From contig NZ_VFPG01000002.1 in the NCBI RefSeq assembly GCF_006716565.1, positions 62,001-126,000 of the forward strand: DNA of 64,000 nt, in the 5' to 3' direction. The notes below the pieces were generated by a model. It saw only the letters and a program-made list of their open reading frames with translations, was not told where the DNA came from and did no database searches. A program made the translations under genes and the position numbers. Below, piece after piece: positions 33,312-42,087 of the stretch. Each line of letters begins with the position of its first letter. The stretch's first letter is position 1. The stretch comes from Nocardia bhagyanarayanae. GTDB lineage: Bacteria; Actinomycetota; Actinomycetes; Mycobacteriales; Mycobacteriaceae.

Positions 33312-34625
33312 GTGCGACGCTCCGCGGATGCGGTCGAGCTGATCACGGCGTTCATCGCCGCCGTGGTCGGCGGACTGGCGCTCACCACACCGATCTCGCT
33401 GGCTTGGACCCGCGGGACCGCGACGCTGGAAATGGAGCTGCTGGCGCACAACCTGCCGAGGGCGACCGCGATCGGCTTCATCGTCGCCGTGATCGCCGCG
33501 GTCTTCACCTGCACCGCCGACTCGGCCGTGGTGGCGTGGCTGGTGGCGCTGTTCGGCACGGTCGTGCTGCTTATCAACCACACGATAAGCCGCGGTTTCT
33601 CCGCGCTCGCCCCGCTGACCACGCTCAACGACATCGATTCGCTGGCGGGCGGGATGCTGCTCGGCGGGCTGATGACCGCGGCGGGGCGGCACATGGTGTA
33701 CGCGGGCGCGGCCACCCTCGGCGCGCTCACCAGCATCGTGATCGGCGACCTGAGCGTGCCCGGCATCGGTCACCCGATCGCGCCGGACGTGCCCGCCGGC
33801 TTCGTGACGGACTCGCCGCCGCTCTGGCTGCTCTGGCCGACCGTCGCGCTGGTGCTGGTGTGCGCGCTGCTGAACAGGCATCGACGCCGTGAGTCGGTGA
33901 TCGGGGTCGAGCTGCCGTTGCGCCCGATCCTCGCGGCGTTGCTGATCCTGCTCATCACGCTCGGTAGTTCGGAGTGGCTGGCGCACCGGGGCACGACGCT
34001 GATCGAGGTGCTGCTCATCGCCGCCCTCACGGTGGTCACGGTGCTCGTCGGAGCGCTGCTGCTGCCCGGACGCGACGGGGTGATCGTCGTTCTCAGCACG
34101 GCCATCGCGGCGTCCGGCGGTGCGATCGTTGTCACCGCGCTGTCGGGATGGACTGTGCCGCTGCTGCTCGGCGCCACCGTGGGCGGCATGCTGCTCGGGA
34201 TGGCCCGTCCGCTGCCGCTGGTCGGGCTCGCGGCGACCGCCGCGCTCAGCGCGTTCGCCGCGGCGACCGCGCGGCCCGAAGGCCCGACTCCGGCGGCGAC
34301 CATCACAGGCTGTCTGCTGCTGGCGTTGATCACCGGATACTGCTTCGGTACGGCGCAGCCGATCCAGAGCCCGAGCAAGGTGCTGGCTCTCTCGCTGCTG
34401 TACGTGCCCGGCGTCGTCGTCGCGCTGCGTGGGCGCATCTTCGGCGGTGAGCTGGACATCCAGCGCCGCTACGTCGATCCCGACCGATTGCTCGCCGCGG
34501 TGCCCGGCCTCACGGCGATCTTCATCACCGGCGGTTGCGCACTCGCCGTGGTGCTGTTGTACAGGCTGCGGCCCGAGAAGCCCGAGACCGAGTCCGCCGA
34601 CAGCTCCCGCCCCGTCGCGCGCTAA
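33312..34625 (+). CDS. Polytopic membrane protein of unknown function
   Basis: 437 residues with about twelve hydrophobic helices in two halves separated by a loop near GIGHPIAPDVPAGFVTDS. No transporter signature was recognised. The C-terminus is charged. GTG start. The DUF72 gene begins ten bases after its stop, so the two may be cotranscribed. Confidence 0.65.
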   Translation: MRRSADAVELITAFIAAVVGGLALTTPISLAWTRGTATLEMELLAHNLPRATAIGFIVAVIAAVFTCTADSAVVAWLVALFGTVVLLINHTISRGFSALAPLTTLNDIDSLAGGMLLGGLMTAAGRHMVYAGAATLGALTSIVIGDLSVPGIGHPIAPDVPAGFVTDSPPLWLLWPTVALVLVCALLNRHRRRESVIGVELPLRPILAALLILLITLGSSEWLAHRGTTLIEVLLIAALTVVTVLVGALLLPGRDGVIVVLSTAIAASGGAIVVTALSGWTVPLLLGATVGGMLLGMARPLPLVGLAATAALSAFAAATARPEGPTPAATITGCLLLALITGYCFGTAQPIQSPSKVLALSLLYVPGVVVALRGRIFGGELDIQRRYVDPDRLLAAVPGLTAIFITGGCALAVVLLYRLRPEKPETESADSSRPVAR

Positions 34626-34635
34626 CGTCGCGGGC

Positions 34636-35475
34636 ATGCGGCTTCACGTGGGATGTGCGATGTGGACGCACGCGGCATGGCAGGAGCGGCAGCTGGGACC
34701 CGCGGAACGGTTGCGCTGGTACGCCGAGCGCTGCACCGCGGTCGAGGGCAACACCACGTTCTACGCGACTCCCGCGCGCCACACCGTCGAATCCTGGGCC
34801 GAGCAGACCGCGCCCGATTTCCGTTTCGTGGTGAAGCTGCCCAAGCCGATCACCCACGAGCGCAGGCTCACCGGCGCAGACCAGGAATTGCGCGCCTTCC
34901 TCGGCGCGATGGAGCCGCTCGGGCCGCGCCTGCACACCCTGTGGGTGCAGCTGCCCGGTTCCTTCGGTCCGGCCGATCTCGGCGCGCTCGCGGCGTTCCT
35001 GCGCGAGCTGCCCGCGGATCACCGGTGCGGGGTCGAGGTGCGGCACCCGGCCTTCTTCGAGGACCGGCGCGCGGGTCAGGCGCTGGAGCGCGTGCTCGCG
35101 CGGGTCGGCGCGGAATGGATAACCTTCGACACCACAGTGCTTTTCGATGGTATCGCGGCCGGCCCGGCGGAGCAGGAGGCGCGGTCGAAGAAGCCGCGCG
35201 TGCCGCGGCGTACCGAAGCGCTGACCGAATTCCCGATCGTGCGGTACCACGGTCGCGACGACGTCGAGCGCACCGTCGCCGGGTGGCGTCCTTGGCTCGA
35301 CACGGTGACCGTCTGGCTGCGCGAGGGACGCTCGCCGACGGTATTCCTGCACACCCCCGACAACGCGGGCGCGCTGGACTTGGCCCGCCGCTTCCACGCC
35401 GAGGTCCGCGCCCGGATCCCGGAACTCGACCCGCTGCCCGAACCGGTGGCGGACGAGCCGATGACGCTGTTCTGA
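34636..35475 (+). CDS. DUF72 TIM-barrel protein
   Basis: 279 residues. Typical blocks are the N-terminal LHVGCAMWTHAAW, EGNTTFYATPARHTV, FRFVVKLPKPITH, and the C-terminal VTVWLREG followed by FLHTPDNAGALDLARRF. Members bind divalent metals and nucleotides in structures but function is unknown. Convergent with a TetR gene across a 20-bp triple repeat. Confidence 0.85.
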   Translation: MRLHVGCAMWTHAAWQERQLGPAERLRWYAERCTAVEGNTTFYATPARHTVESWAEQTAPDFRFVVKLPKPITHERRLTGADQELRAFLGAMEPLGPRLHTLWVQLPGSFGPADLGALAAFLRELPADHRCGVEVRHPAFFEDRRAGQALERVLARVGAEWITFDTTVLFDGIAAGPAEQEARSKKPRVPRRTEALTEFPIVRYHGRDDVERTVAGWRPWLDTVTVWLREGRSPTVFLHTPDNAGALDLARRFHAEVRARIPELDPLPEPVADEPMTLF

Positions 35476-35535
35476 TTCAGTAGCTCGAACCCGCGTTCAG
35501 CGACTCAAACATGCGTTCAGCAGCTCAAACCCAGC
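35476..35535. repeat. Three 20-bp tandem repeats at the TetR 3-prime end
   Basis: Each unit begins TTCAG at 35476, 35496 and 35516 and shares GCTC/ACTC-x-AAC further on. Read on the minus strand, each contains a TGA at the position of the TetR stop, as if the end of the gene was duplicated twice. Confidence 0.7.
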
Positions 35536-36188
35536 ACCGTCGACGCGAAATCCACGAACAGCGGGGCCAATTCGGGCACCTTCGCCGGTCCGTCCGAGAC
35601 CAGCGTGCGACGGGTCCGCTCGCCGATCGCCTCGGGAATCAGTGCGATCAGGTCGTCCGCCAGCTCGGGCAGGGTGGCGTCGGCCGCGCGCTCCTGGCGG
35701 TAGAAGACGCGGTAGAGCTCGGCGAAACGGTCGACGGCGAGGTCGCGGTAGGCGACGGCCGCCTGGTCGACCTTGAACGACTCCACGAGTACGACGTACG
35801 CGAAATCCGGTTCGGTGACGATCATTTCGCAATAGGTGTGCACGATGGAGCGAATCTTGGCGCGGGCGTCGGCATCCGTCGGGAGCTGGGCGAGCTCCTC
35901 GGCGATGCGGGTGGCGACGATGTCGATGCCGGTGTGCACGGCCTCGACGAAGCATTCCTCTTTGTTGGCGAAGTGTTCGTAGAAGGTGCTGCGCGACACC
36001 CTGGCCCGTCCGACGACGTCGGAGAGCGTGGTCGCGGAATAGCCTTTGGCCCGCACGCTTTCCACCATCGCGGTGATGAGCCTGCCGCGCTGGGAGGTGA
36101 GCACCGCTTCGCGGGTCGCGCGATGCCGCTCGGCGAAACCGGTTCTCGGTAACGCCATCGGACGTATGGTCGCCTGCTCTCGGCGCAT
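35517..36188 (-). CDS. TetR-family regulator
   Basis: 223 residues. The helix-turn-helix SATTLSDVVGRARVSRSTFY and the following EHFANKEECFVEAV are classical. ATG at 36188 has AGAGAGG upstream; longer starts are possible. It faces the hypothetical secreted gene at 36377 across about 190 bp, which holds the palindrome ATTGCGCAAT. Target unknown. Confidence 0.85.
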   Translation of the reverse strand: MRREQATIRPMALPRTGFAERHRATREAVLTSQRGRLITAMVESVRAKGYSATTLSDVVGRARVSRSTFYEHFANKEECFVEAVHTGIDIVATRIAEELAQLPTDADARAKIRSIVHTYCEMIVTEPDFAYVVLVESFKVDQAAVAYRDLAVDRFAELYRVFYRQERAADATLPELADDLIALIPEAIGERTRRTLVSDGPAKVPELAPLFVDFASTVLGLSC

Positions 36189-36376
36189 GTGTGCCTCTCT
36201 GTCGGAACGATCGAGATCGGACACGGCCCCGCCGATCGTGTCGCCTCGGGTCCCACCCGGGCGACATTATGCCGTGTGGTCTTCATCCTCTCTGCGCCAT
36301 TCATCCGTCATCTTCGGCGCATTTGTGCAATCTTGTTATTGCGCAATGGCATTGATACGGAGGGTGCGGCGGAGTC

Positions 36377-37066
36377 ATGGCGTCGAACGCGTTCGATCTC
36401 GGCAGCCGCACTGTCGCGCGTCGCGGTGCCCTGCGCCGCGGCAGAGACGCGGCGACGGTGCCGTTGTGGCCGGGCATGATCCCGCCGCAGCAAGTCGGAC
36501 AGCCGCTCCCCGCGCAGCGGAAGAAACGGCCGTCGCGGCGCAGGCGACCGCGGAACCGGCGGAGTCCCTGGCTCGTCGGCGGCGCGACCGTCGGCGCGTC
36601 GCTCGCGGCGGTGGCGGTGGTGCTGGTGTACGCCGCTGAGGTGACCGAACCGCGCCAGTCGGCGACGGTCGCCGACCCGGTGCTCGGTGGGGGACCCGGC
36701 TGTGAGCCGACCCGCTCCGACCAGTTGGTGCGCGGCAACGGCACCGGCTCGCTCGCCAGCGGACCCGACGCCATCCTCGCCTTTCAGCACGCCTACTACG
36801 TGACCAAGTCCGGTGTCGCGGCGCGGGCGGCGACGACGCCCGACGCGGCGGTGTCGCGTGTCGACGTCATCGAGGCGGGCATCGCCTCGGTCCCGGTGGG
36901 GACCAGCCACTGCGTGCTGGTGCTGCCGCTGCCGGACGGCCGCTTCGACGTCGTGATCACCGAGACCCGACCCGACGCGGCGGTGCGCACCTATCGACAG
37001 TTCGTGACCGTGACCCCGCGCGACGGGGACGTCCTGATCAGCAAGATCGCACCGCCGGACCGGTAA
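36377..37066 (+). CDS. Single-pass membrane-anchored hypothetical protein
   Basis: 229 residues: an Arg-rich N-terminal cytoplasmic part, one membrane helix (about 68-88; WLVGGATVGASLAAVAVVLV), and an exported domain with two Cys (GGGPGCEPT and TSHCVLVLPL) likely forming a disulfide. The exported part has DAILAFQHAYYVTKSG, as in Corynebacteriales surface proteins of unknown function. GGAGGG-type ribosome site. Confidence 0.7.
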   Translation: MASNAFDLGSRTVARRGALRRGRDAATVPLWPGMIPPQQVGQPLPAQRKKRPSRRRRPRNRRSPWLVGGATVGASLAAVAVVLVYAAEVTEPRQSATVADPVLGGGPGCEPTRSDQLVRGNGTGSLASGPDAILAFQHAYYVTKSGVAARAATTPDAAVSRVDVIEAGIASVPVGTSHCVLVLPLPDGRFDVVITETRPDAAVRTYRQFVTVTPRDGDVLISKIAPPDR

Positions 37067-37110
37067 CTCCGGACTTCGGTGCCGTTCGGGTTCCGGCGCG
37101 CCCAAGTTCT

Positions 37111-37142
37111 GATACATTCCTGTATCGAATACACGGGTGTAT
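37111..37142 (+). promoter_or_regulatory. Two adjacent TetR-type operators
   Basis: GATACA-N4-TGTATC (37111-37126) and ATACAC-GG-GTGTAT (37129-37142), both perfect, just upstream of the TetR start. They suggest cooperative autoregulation of the TetR/dehydrogenase operon. Confidence 0.75.
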
Positions 37143-37173
37143 CGAACCGGGGGTCCGGCGAGAGGAGTCCACG

Positions 37174-37812
37174 ATGGCGTCGTCCACCGCGGGAACGCCG
37201 GCGCGCCCGGCGACCCGCAGACGGGTCGCGACCCGCAAACGCCTGCTCACCGCCGCGTACGAGGTCTTCGCCGAGGACGGGTTCGGCCGGGCCACGGTCG
37301 AGCGAGTCTGCGAGCGCGCCGGTTTCACCCGCGGCGCGTTCTACTCGAACTTCACCTCGCTCGACGAGCTGTTTCTCGCCATGTGGGAAGAACGCTCGGC
37401 CGCGATGCTCGCCGATGTCCGCACCGCCCTGGACGACATCTCCGTCGAGGGCGTCGCAGACCTCCGCGACGCGGTGGACCGGCTGCTGCGCGCCGTCCCG
37501 CTGGACGAGGCGTGGTACCGGATCACCGCCGAGTTCACCAGCCACGCGCTGCGCACACCGACGCTGCGCCGGGTGATGGCCGCCCGCGAGGAGGCGATCG
37601 TCGCGGCGTTGATGCCGACCGTGGTGACCGCGCTCGGCCGGGTCGGGCGCGGCGTGCCCGACCCGGAGGCGCTCGGCCAGGCCATGGTGGCCGTGCACGA
37701 CGGCACCGCCGTGCAGGTGCTGATGGAACCGCGCAGCCGCACCGCGCTGCGGCGGCGCACCGACCTCTTCTGTCACGTCGTGCTGGCCTACAGCACGCCA
37801 ATCGAAGGATGA
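37174..37812 (+). CDS. TetR-family regulator of the flavin dehydrogenase
   Basis: 212 residues. Helix-turn-helix RATVERVCERAGFTRGAFYS followed by NFTSLDELFLAMW. It sits behind two perfect operators and its stop overlaps the start region of the FAD dehydrogenase gene, so one operon is likely. Confidence 0.85.
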   Translation: MASSTAGTPARPATRRRVATRKRLLTAAYEVFAEDGFGRATVERVCERAGFTRGAFYSNFTSLDELFLAMWEERSAAMLADVRTALDDISVEGVADLRDAVDRLLRAVPLDEAWYRITAEFTSHALRTPTLRRVMAAREEAIVAALMPTVVTALGRVGRGVPDPEALGQAMVAVHDGTAVQVLMEPRSRTALRRRTDLFCHVVLAYSTPIEG

Positions 37813-37814
37813 AC

Positions 37815-39500
37815 ATGACCAACTGCAGTCCCGAATTCGCGCGCGAGGCCGATGTCATCGTGGTCGGCGCGGGCCTTGCCGGCCTGGTCGCCGCCCACGA
37901 GCTGGTCAAGGCGGGCCGCAAGGTGCATCTGCTCGACCAGGAGAACCGCAACAACCTCGGCGGGCAGGCGTTCTGGTCGCTCGGCGGGTTGTTCTTCGTG
38001 GACAGCCCGGAGCAGCGGCGCCTCGGCATCAAGGACTCCTACGAACTGGCGCTGCAGGATTGGCTCGGCTCGGCCGGCTTCGACCGCGACGACGAGGACC
38101 TCTGGGCGCGCCAGTGGGCCGAGGCGTACGTGCGCTTCGCGGCCACCGAGAAGCGGGATTACCTGCACGCCTTGGGTTTGCGGGTGACTCCGCTGGTCGG
38201 CTGGGCCGAGCGCGGCGGTGCCGCCGCCGACGGCCACGGCAATTCGGTGCCGCGCTTCCATCTCACCTGGGGTACCGGCCCCGAGGTCGTGCGGGTCTTC
38301 CAGGAGCCGGTGCTCGAGGGTGAGCGCCGCGGACTGGTCGGCTTCAGCTTCCGGCATCGGGTGGACGAGTTGATCGTCGAGAACGGCGCGGTGGTCGGCG
38401 TGCGCGGCGCGGTCCTGGAGGATACCGACCTCGAGCGCGGCAAAGCGTCGTCGCGGACCGAGGTGGGGGAGTTCGAGTTTCGGGCCGAGGCCGTCGTGGT
38501 GACCTCCGGCGGCATCGGTCACAACCACGAGATGATCCGGCGCAACTGGCCCACCGAGCGGCTCGGTCCCTGCCCGGAGACGCTCATCTCCGGCGTTCCG
38601 GCGCACGTCGACGGCCGGATGCTCGCCATCTCGGAGAGCGCGGGCGGCGCGATCGTGAACCGGGATCGCATGTGGCACTACACCGAAGGCATCCACAACT
38701 GGGATCCGATCTGGCCCGATCACGCCATCCGTATCATTCCCGGGCCGTCCTCGCTGTGGTTCGACGCCAACGGAAAGCGTTTGCCCGCACCGTGTTTCCC
38801 CGGTTTCGACACCAACACCACGATGAAGGCGATCCTGGCGAGCGGCTACGACTACTCCTGGTTCGTGCTGACCCAGTCGATCATCGAGAAAGAGTTCGCG
38901 CTGTCGGGTTCCGAGCAGAACCCCGACATCACCGGCAAGGACCTCAAACTCACCCTCAAGAGCCGGGTGGCCAAGGGCGCGCCCGGCCCGGTGGAGGCGT
39001 TCAAGCAGCACGGCGTCGATTTCGTCGTCGCCGACACGCTGCGCGAGCTGGTCGACGGCATGAACAAGATCGCGCGCGGACCCCAGCTCGACCACGACGA
39101 CCTGGAGCGACAGATCGTCGCCCGCGACCGCGAGATCGACAACAAGTACGGCAAGGACGCCCAGCTGATGGCGATCACCAACGCGCGCCAGTACTTCGGG
39201 GACAAGGCGGGCCGGGTCGCCAAGCCGCACCGCATCCTCGATCCCAAGGCGGGTCCGCTGATCGCGGTGCGGCTGAACATCCTCACCCGCAAGACCCTCG
39301 GCGGCTTGCAGACCAACCTCGATTCCCAGGTGATGCGCCCGGACGGCACCCCGCTGCCCGGCCTGTACGCCGCGGGCGAGGTCGCCGGCTTCGGCGGCGG
39401 CGGCGTGCACGGTTACAACGCGCTGGAAGGCACCTTCCTCGGCGGCTGCATCTTCTCCGGCCGCGCCGCGGGTCGCGCGCTCGCCAAGAAGCTCGCCTGA
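37815..39500 (+). CDS. FAD-binding dehydrogenase, KstD-like
   Basis: 561 residues with the fumarate-reductase/KstD fold. FAD-binding VIVVGAGLAGLVAAHELVKA at the start, GGQAFWSLGGLFFVDSPEQ, and the C-terminal FAD block GLYAAGEVAGFGGGGVHGYN are present. It resembles Rv0785-type dehydrogenases, relatives of 3-ketosteroid delta-1-dehydrogenase, so a steroid or steroid-like ring substrate is plausible. ATG 37815 fits the GAAGG site; an ATG two codons upstream overlaps the TetR stop. Confidence 0.85.
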   Translation: MTNCSPEFAREADVIVVGAGLAGLVAAHELVKAGRKVHLLDQENRNNLGGQAFWSLGGLFFVDSPEQRRLGIKDSYELALQDWLGSAGFDRDDEDLWARQWAEAYVRFAATEKRDYLHALGLRVTPLVGWAERGGAAADGHGNSVPRFHLTWGTGPEVVRVFQEPVLEGERRGLVGFSFRHRVDELIVENGAVVGVRGAVLEDTDLERGKASSRTEVGEFEFRAEAVVVTSGGIGHNHEMIRRNWPTERLGPCPETLISGVPAHVDGRMLAISESAGGAIVNRDRMWHYTEGIHNWDPIWPDHAIRIIPGPSSLWFDANGKRLPAPCFPGFDTNTTMKAILASGYDYSWFVLTQSIIEKEFALSGSEQNPDITGKDLKLTLKSRVAKGAPGPVEAFKQHGVDFVVADTLRELVDGMNKIARGPQLDHDDLERQIVARDREIDNKYGKDAQLMAITNARQYFGDKAGRVAKPHRILDPKAGPLIAVRLNILTRKTLGGLQTNLDSQVMRPDGTPLPGLYAAGEVAGFGGGGVHGYNALEGTFLGGCIFSGRAAGRALAKKLA

Positions 39501-39531
39501 CGTTAGTCGCTGCTACGGTCGCCGGTGCGGA

Positions 39532-41250
39532 TCAGCGCACCGGTTCGATCGGCAGCTGTCGTGCCGTAGCCGAAAGACGCAGGGCGGCAGGAGCGGTCGG
39601 TGGGACGACCGGGCGGCGCGGCGGGATCGGGTCGAGTCGCCGGTACGGTGCGCCGAGTGCGGGGCGCGGATCGGCCTCACCCTTGTTCGGCCACAACGAG
39701 ACCGCGCGTTCGGCCTGCGCGGTGATGGTCAGCGATGGATTGACGCCGAGATTCGCCGAGATCGTCGAGCCGTCGATGACGTGCAGGCCGGGGTGACCGT
39801 AGAGCCGGTGGTACGGATCGACGACGCCCGTCTCGGCCGAGTCGCCGATCACGCAGCCGCCGATGAAGTGCCCGGTCATCGGGATGTTCAGTACGCCGGA
39901 TGAGGTGCCGATGGGAAAGCCGTCGATCTTGCTCGCCACCCGGCGCGCCACCTCGTGCCCGGCCGGCAGCCAAGTCGGATTGGGTTGGCCCGCACCTTGT
40001 TTCGTGGTCATCGTGCGGCGGCCGAACCAGTTCCGTTTGGTATAGGTGGTGATCGAGTTGTCCACCGACTGCATCACCAGCAGGCCGATCGTCTGCTCGG
40101 ACCAGCGCCGCGGGGTGTGCGCGCGCAGCACGTCGCGGCGGCCGCGCCACAGCGCGCGCAGCCACAGCCCGACGCGCGGGGTATCGCCGCTGACCAGCAC
40201 CGTGGCCATCAGGGACAGGGCGTTGCTGCCTTTGCCGTAGCGCACCGGCTCGATGTGGGTGTCCGCGTCGGGGTGGATCGAGGAGGTGATGGCCACGCCT
40301 TTGGTGAAGTCGGCGTCGGCGCGGCGGCTGCGCGCGCCGAGCAGCTCCTCGGAGTTGGTGCGCGAGAGTTGCCCGAGCATGCCCGAGATTCCGGGCAGCG
40401 AGCCGGTGTCGCGCAGGCGGTGCAGCAGGCGCTGGGTGCCGAGCGCGGCGGCCGAGAAGACCACCTGCTCGGCGGTGAACTCGCGGCGCTGCTTGCGTAC
40501 GGTGCGGCCGGTGCGCTGCGTGGTGATCGTGAAACCGCCGCCCTCGCGTGGTCGCACGTCGGTCACCGTGGCCAGGGGATGCACTGTGGCCCCGGCCTTT
40601 TCGGCCAGATACAGGTAGTTCTTGACCAAGGTGTTCTTCGCGTTGTGGCGGCAGCCGGTCATGCACTCGCCGCAGTGCGTGCAGGCCCGCCGGTCCGGAC
40701 CGACGCCGCCGAAGAACGGGTCCGGCACGTCTTGTCCCGGCCGGATGCCGGGGCCGCCGAAGAAGACGCCGACCGGCGTGCTGCGGTAGGAGCCGGCGAC
40801 GCCGAGGTCCTCGGCGACCTCGCGCAGCACCCGGTCGGACTGGGTCGTGGCGGGGTTGGTCGTCACGCCGAGCATGCGCGCGGCCTGGTCGTAATGCGGC
40901 GCGAGTTCCGCGCGCCAGTCGGTGATGTGACCCCACTGCCGGTCGGTGAAGAACCGTTCCGGCGGTTCGTAGAGGGTGTTCGCGTAGACCAGCGAGCCGC
41001 CGCCCACACCCGCGCCCGCCATCACGAAGGTGTCCTTCAGCAGCGCGAGGCGCTGGATGCCGTAGCAGCCGAGTCGCGGCGCCCAGAGGTATTTCCGCAG
41101 CCGCCAAGAGGTTTCGGCGAACTCCTCGTCGGTGAAGCGGCGACCCGCTTCCAGCACCCCGACCCGGTATCCCTTCTCGGTCAGCCGCAGCGCGGTCACG
41201 CTGCCGCCGAACCCCGAGCCGACGACCACCACGTCGTAGTCGAATGTCAT
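39532..41250 (-). CDS. choD: Cholesterol oxidase-type GMC oxidoreductase
   Basis: 572 residues. It follows mycobacterial ChoD along its length: FAD-binding VVVGSGFGGSVTALRLTEKG, SWRLRKYLWAPRLGCYGIQ, GAGVGGGSLVYANTLY, GVAITSSIHPDADTHIEPV and the C-terminal SANLGVNPSLTITAQAERA. A four-cysteine cluster CTHCGECMTGC is conserved with mycobacterial ChoD and looks ferredoxin-like. The enzyme class oxidises 3-beta-hydroxysteroids, although in vivo substrate is debated. Adjacent KstD-like gene supports sterol oxidation. Confidence 0.9.
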   Translation of the reverse strand: MTFDYDVVVVGSGFGGSVTALRLTEKGYRVGVLEAGRRFTDEEFAETSWRLRKYLWAPRLGCYGIQRLALLKDTFVMAGAGVGGGSLVYANTLYEPPERFFTDRQWGHITDWRAELAPHYDQAARMLGVTTNPATTQSDRVLREVAEDLGVAGSYRSTPVGVFFGGPGIRPGQDVPDPFFGGVGPDRRACTHCGECMTGCRHNAKNTLVKNYLYLAEKAGATVHPLATVTDVRPREGGGFTITTQRTGRTVRKQRREFTAEQVVFSAAALGTQRLLHRLRDTGSLPGISGMLGQLSRTNSEELLGARSRRADADFTKGVAITSSIHPDADTHIEPVRYGKGSNALSLMATVLVSGDTPRVGLWLRALWRGRRDVLRAHTPRRWSEQTIGLLVMQSVDNSITTYTKRNWFGRRTMTTKQGAGQPNPTWLPAGHEVARRVASKIDGFPIGTSSGVLNIPMTGHFIGGCVIGDSAETGVVDPYHRLYGHPGLHVIDGSTISANLGVNPSLTITAQAERAVSLWPNKGEADPRPALGAPYRRLDPIPPRRPVVPPTAPAALRLSATARQLPIEPVR

Positions 41251-41375
41251 GGACCTGCGCCTTCCGCTCCCGCCGATGTCGTGGAACAACGCTAGGAGCG
41301 GGCGGCCCAAGGACAGGACAGACCTGCGGCCAAGAAATCCACATTTCCGGCCACTCGGTGGCGCCGGTCCGAGCC

Positions 41376-41984
41376 TCACATCCGGCGCAAGGCCAGGTCC
41401 GCGAGCTCGGTCCAGTCGGCGAGCACCTGCTTGCGGCGGGCGCGGTCGCGGCCGACCATCTCGTCGAGGGTCGCGCCGCGCACGAGGTTGATGGTGAGCC
41501 AGAAGGCGGAGTCGAGGCGGGCGCGGGGGATTTCCGGGCCGACGAGCTCGGCGCAGCGGTCGAGCAGTTCGACGGTGAGATCGTGCTGCACGCGCAGCAT
41601 TTCGCGGCGCAACTCGCGGTCGTTGGCGATGCCCACGTAGAGCTCGACGCAGGCGCGGCCGAGTTTGCCCGCGAAGGTGGCGGTCACCAGCTCGACCAGC
41701 ACGGCCCCCGCGGCGGAGTTCTCGGGCAGCGTGCGCAGGCGGCGGTGCAGCGCCTGGCGCTGGCGCTCGGTGAGATGTCCGATGGTCTGGGCGAACAGCT
41801 CCTGGCGGGTGTGGAAGTGGTGCAGCTGGGCGCCACGGGTGACGCCGGCCCGCGCGGTGATGTCGGCGATGGAGGCGCCGCCGTAGCCCACCTCGGCGAG
41901 GCTGTCGATCGCCGCGTCCAGCAGCTGCGCGCGGGTCCGCAGACTCTTCTCCTGGTGCTTGTTCGGCGGCAGATCGGAAACCAT
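41376..41984 (-). CDS. TetR-family regulator, probably leaderless
   Basis: 202 residues. Helix-turn-helix ASIADITARAGVTRGAQLHH. The ATG at 41984 lies six bases after TATACT on the minus strand, with no ribosome site, so the mRNA is probably leaderless. It is divergent from the acyl-CoA dehydrogenase at 42088 and probably controls it. Confidence 0.85.
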   Translation of the reverse strand: MVSDLPPNKHQEKSLRTRAQLLDAAIDSLAEVGYGGASIADITARAGVTRGAQLHHFHTRQELFAQTIGHLTERQRQALHRRLRTLPENSAAGAVLVELVTATFAGKLGRACVELYVGIANDRELRREMLRVQHDLTVELLDRCAELVGPEIPRARLDSAFWLTINLVRGATLDEMVGRDRARRKQVLADWTELADLALRRM

Positions 41985-42087
41985 CAGTGCAGTATAGCGG
42001 GCGGAAAGTACATGCTGTCTTGCATGCAATTGGATGTTGGCCATAATGTGTTGGCAAGCCGACCACCCCGCACGCGGAGATGATGAG

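Noticed and set aside
32136..34637. 833-codon minus-strand frame
   Set aside because: Antisense to the membrane protein; low-complexity Gln/Arg composition.
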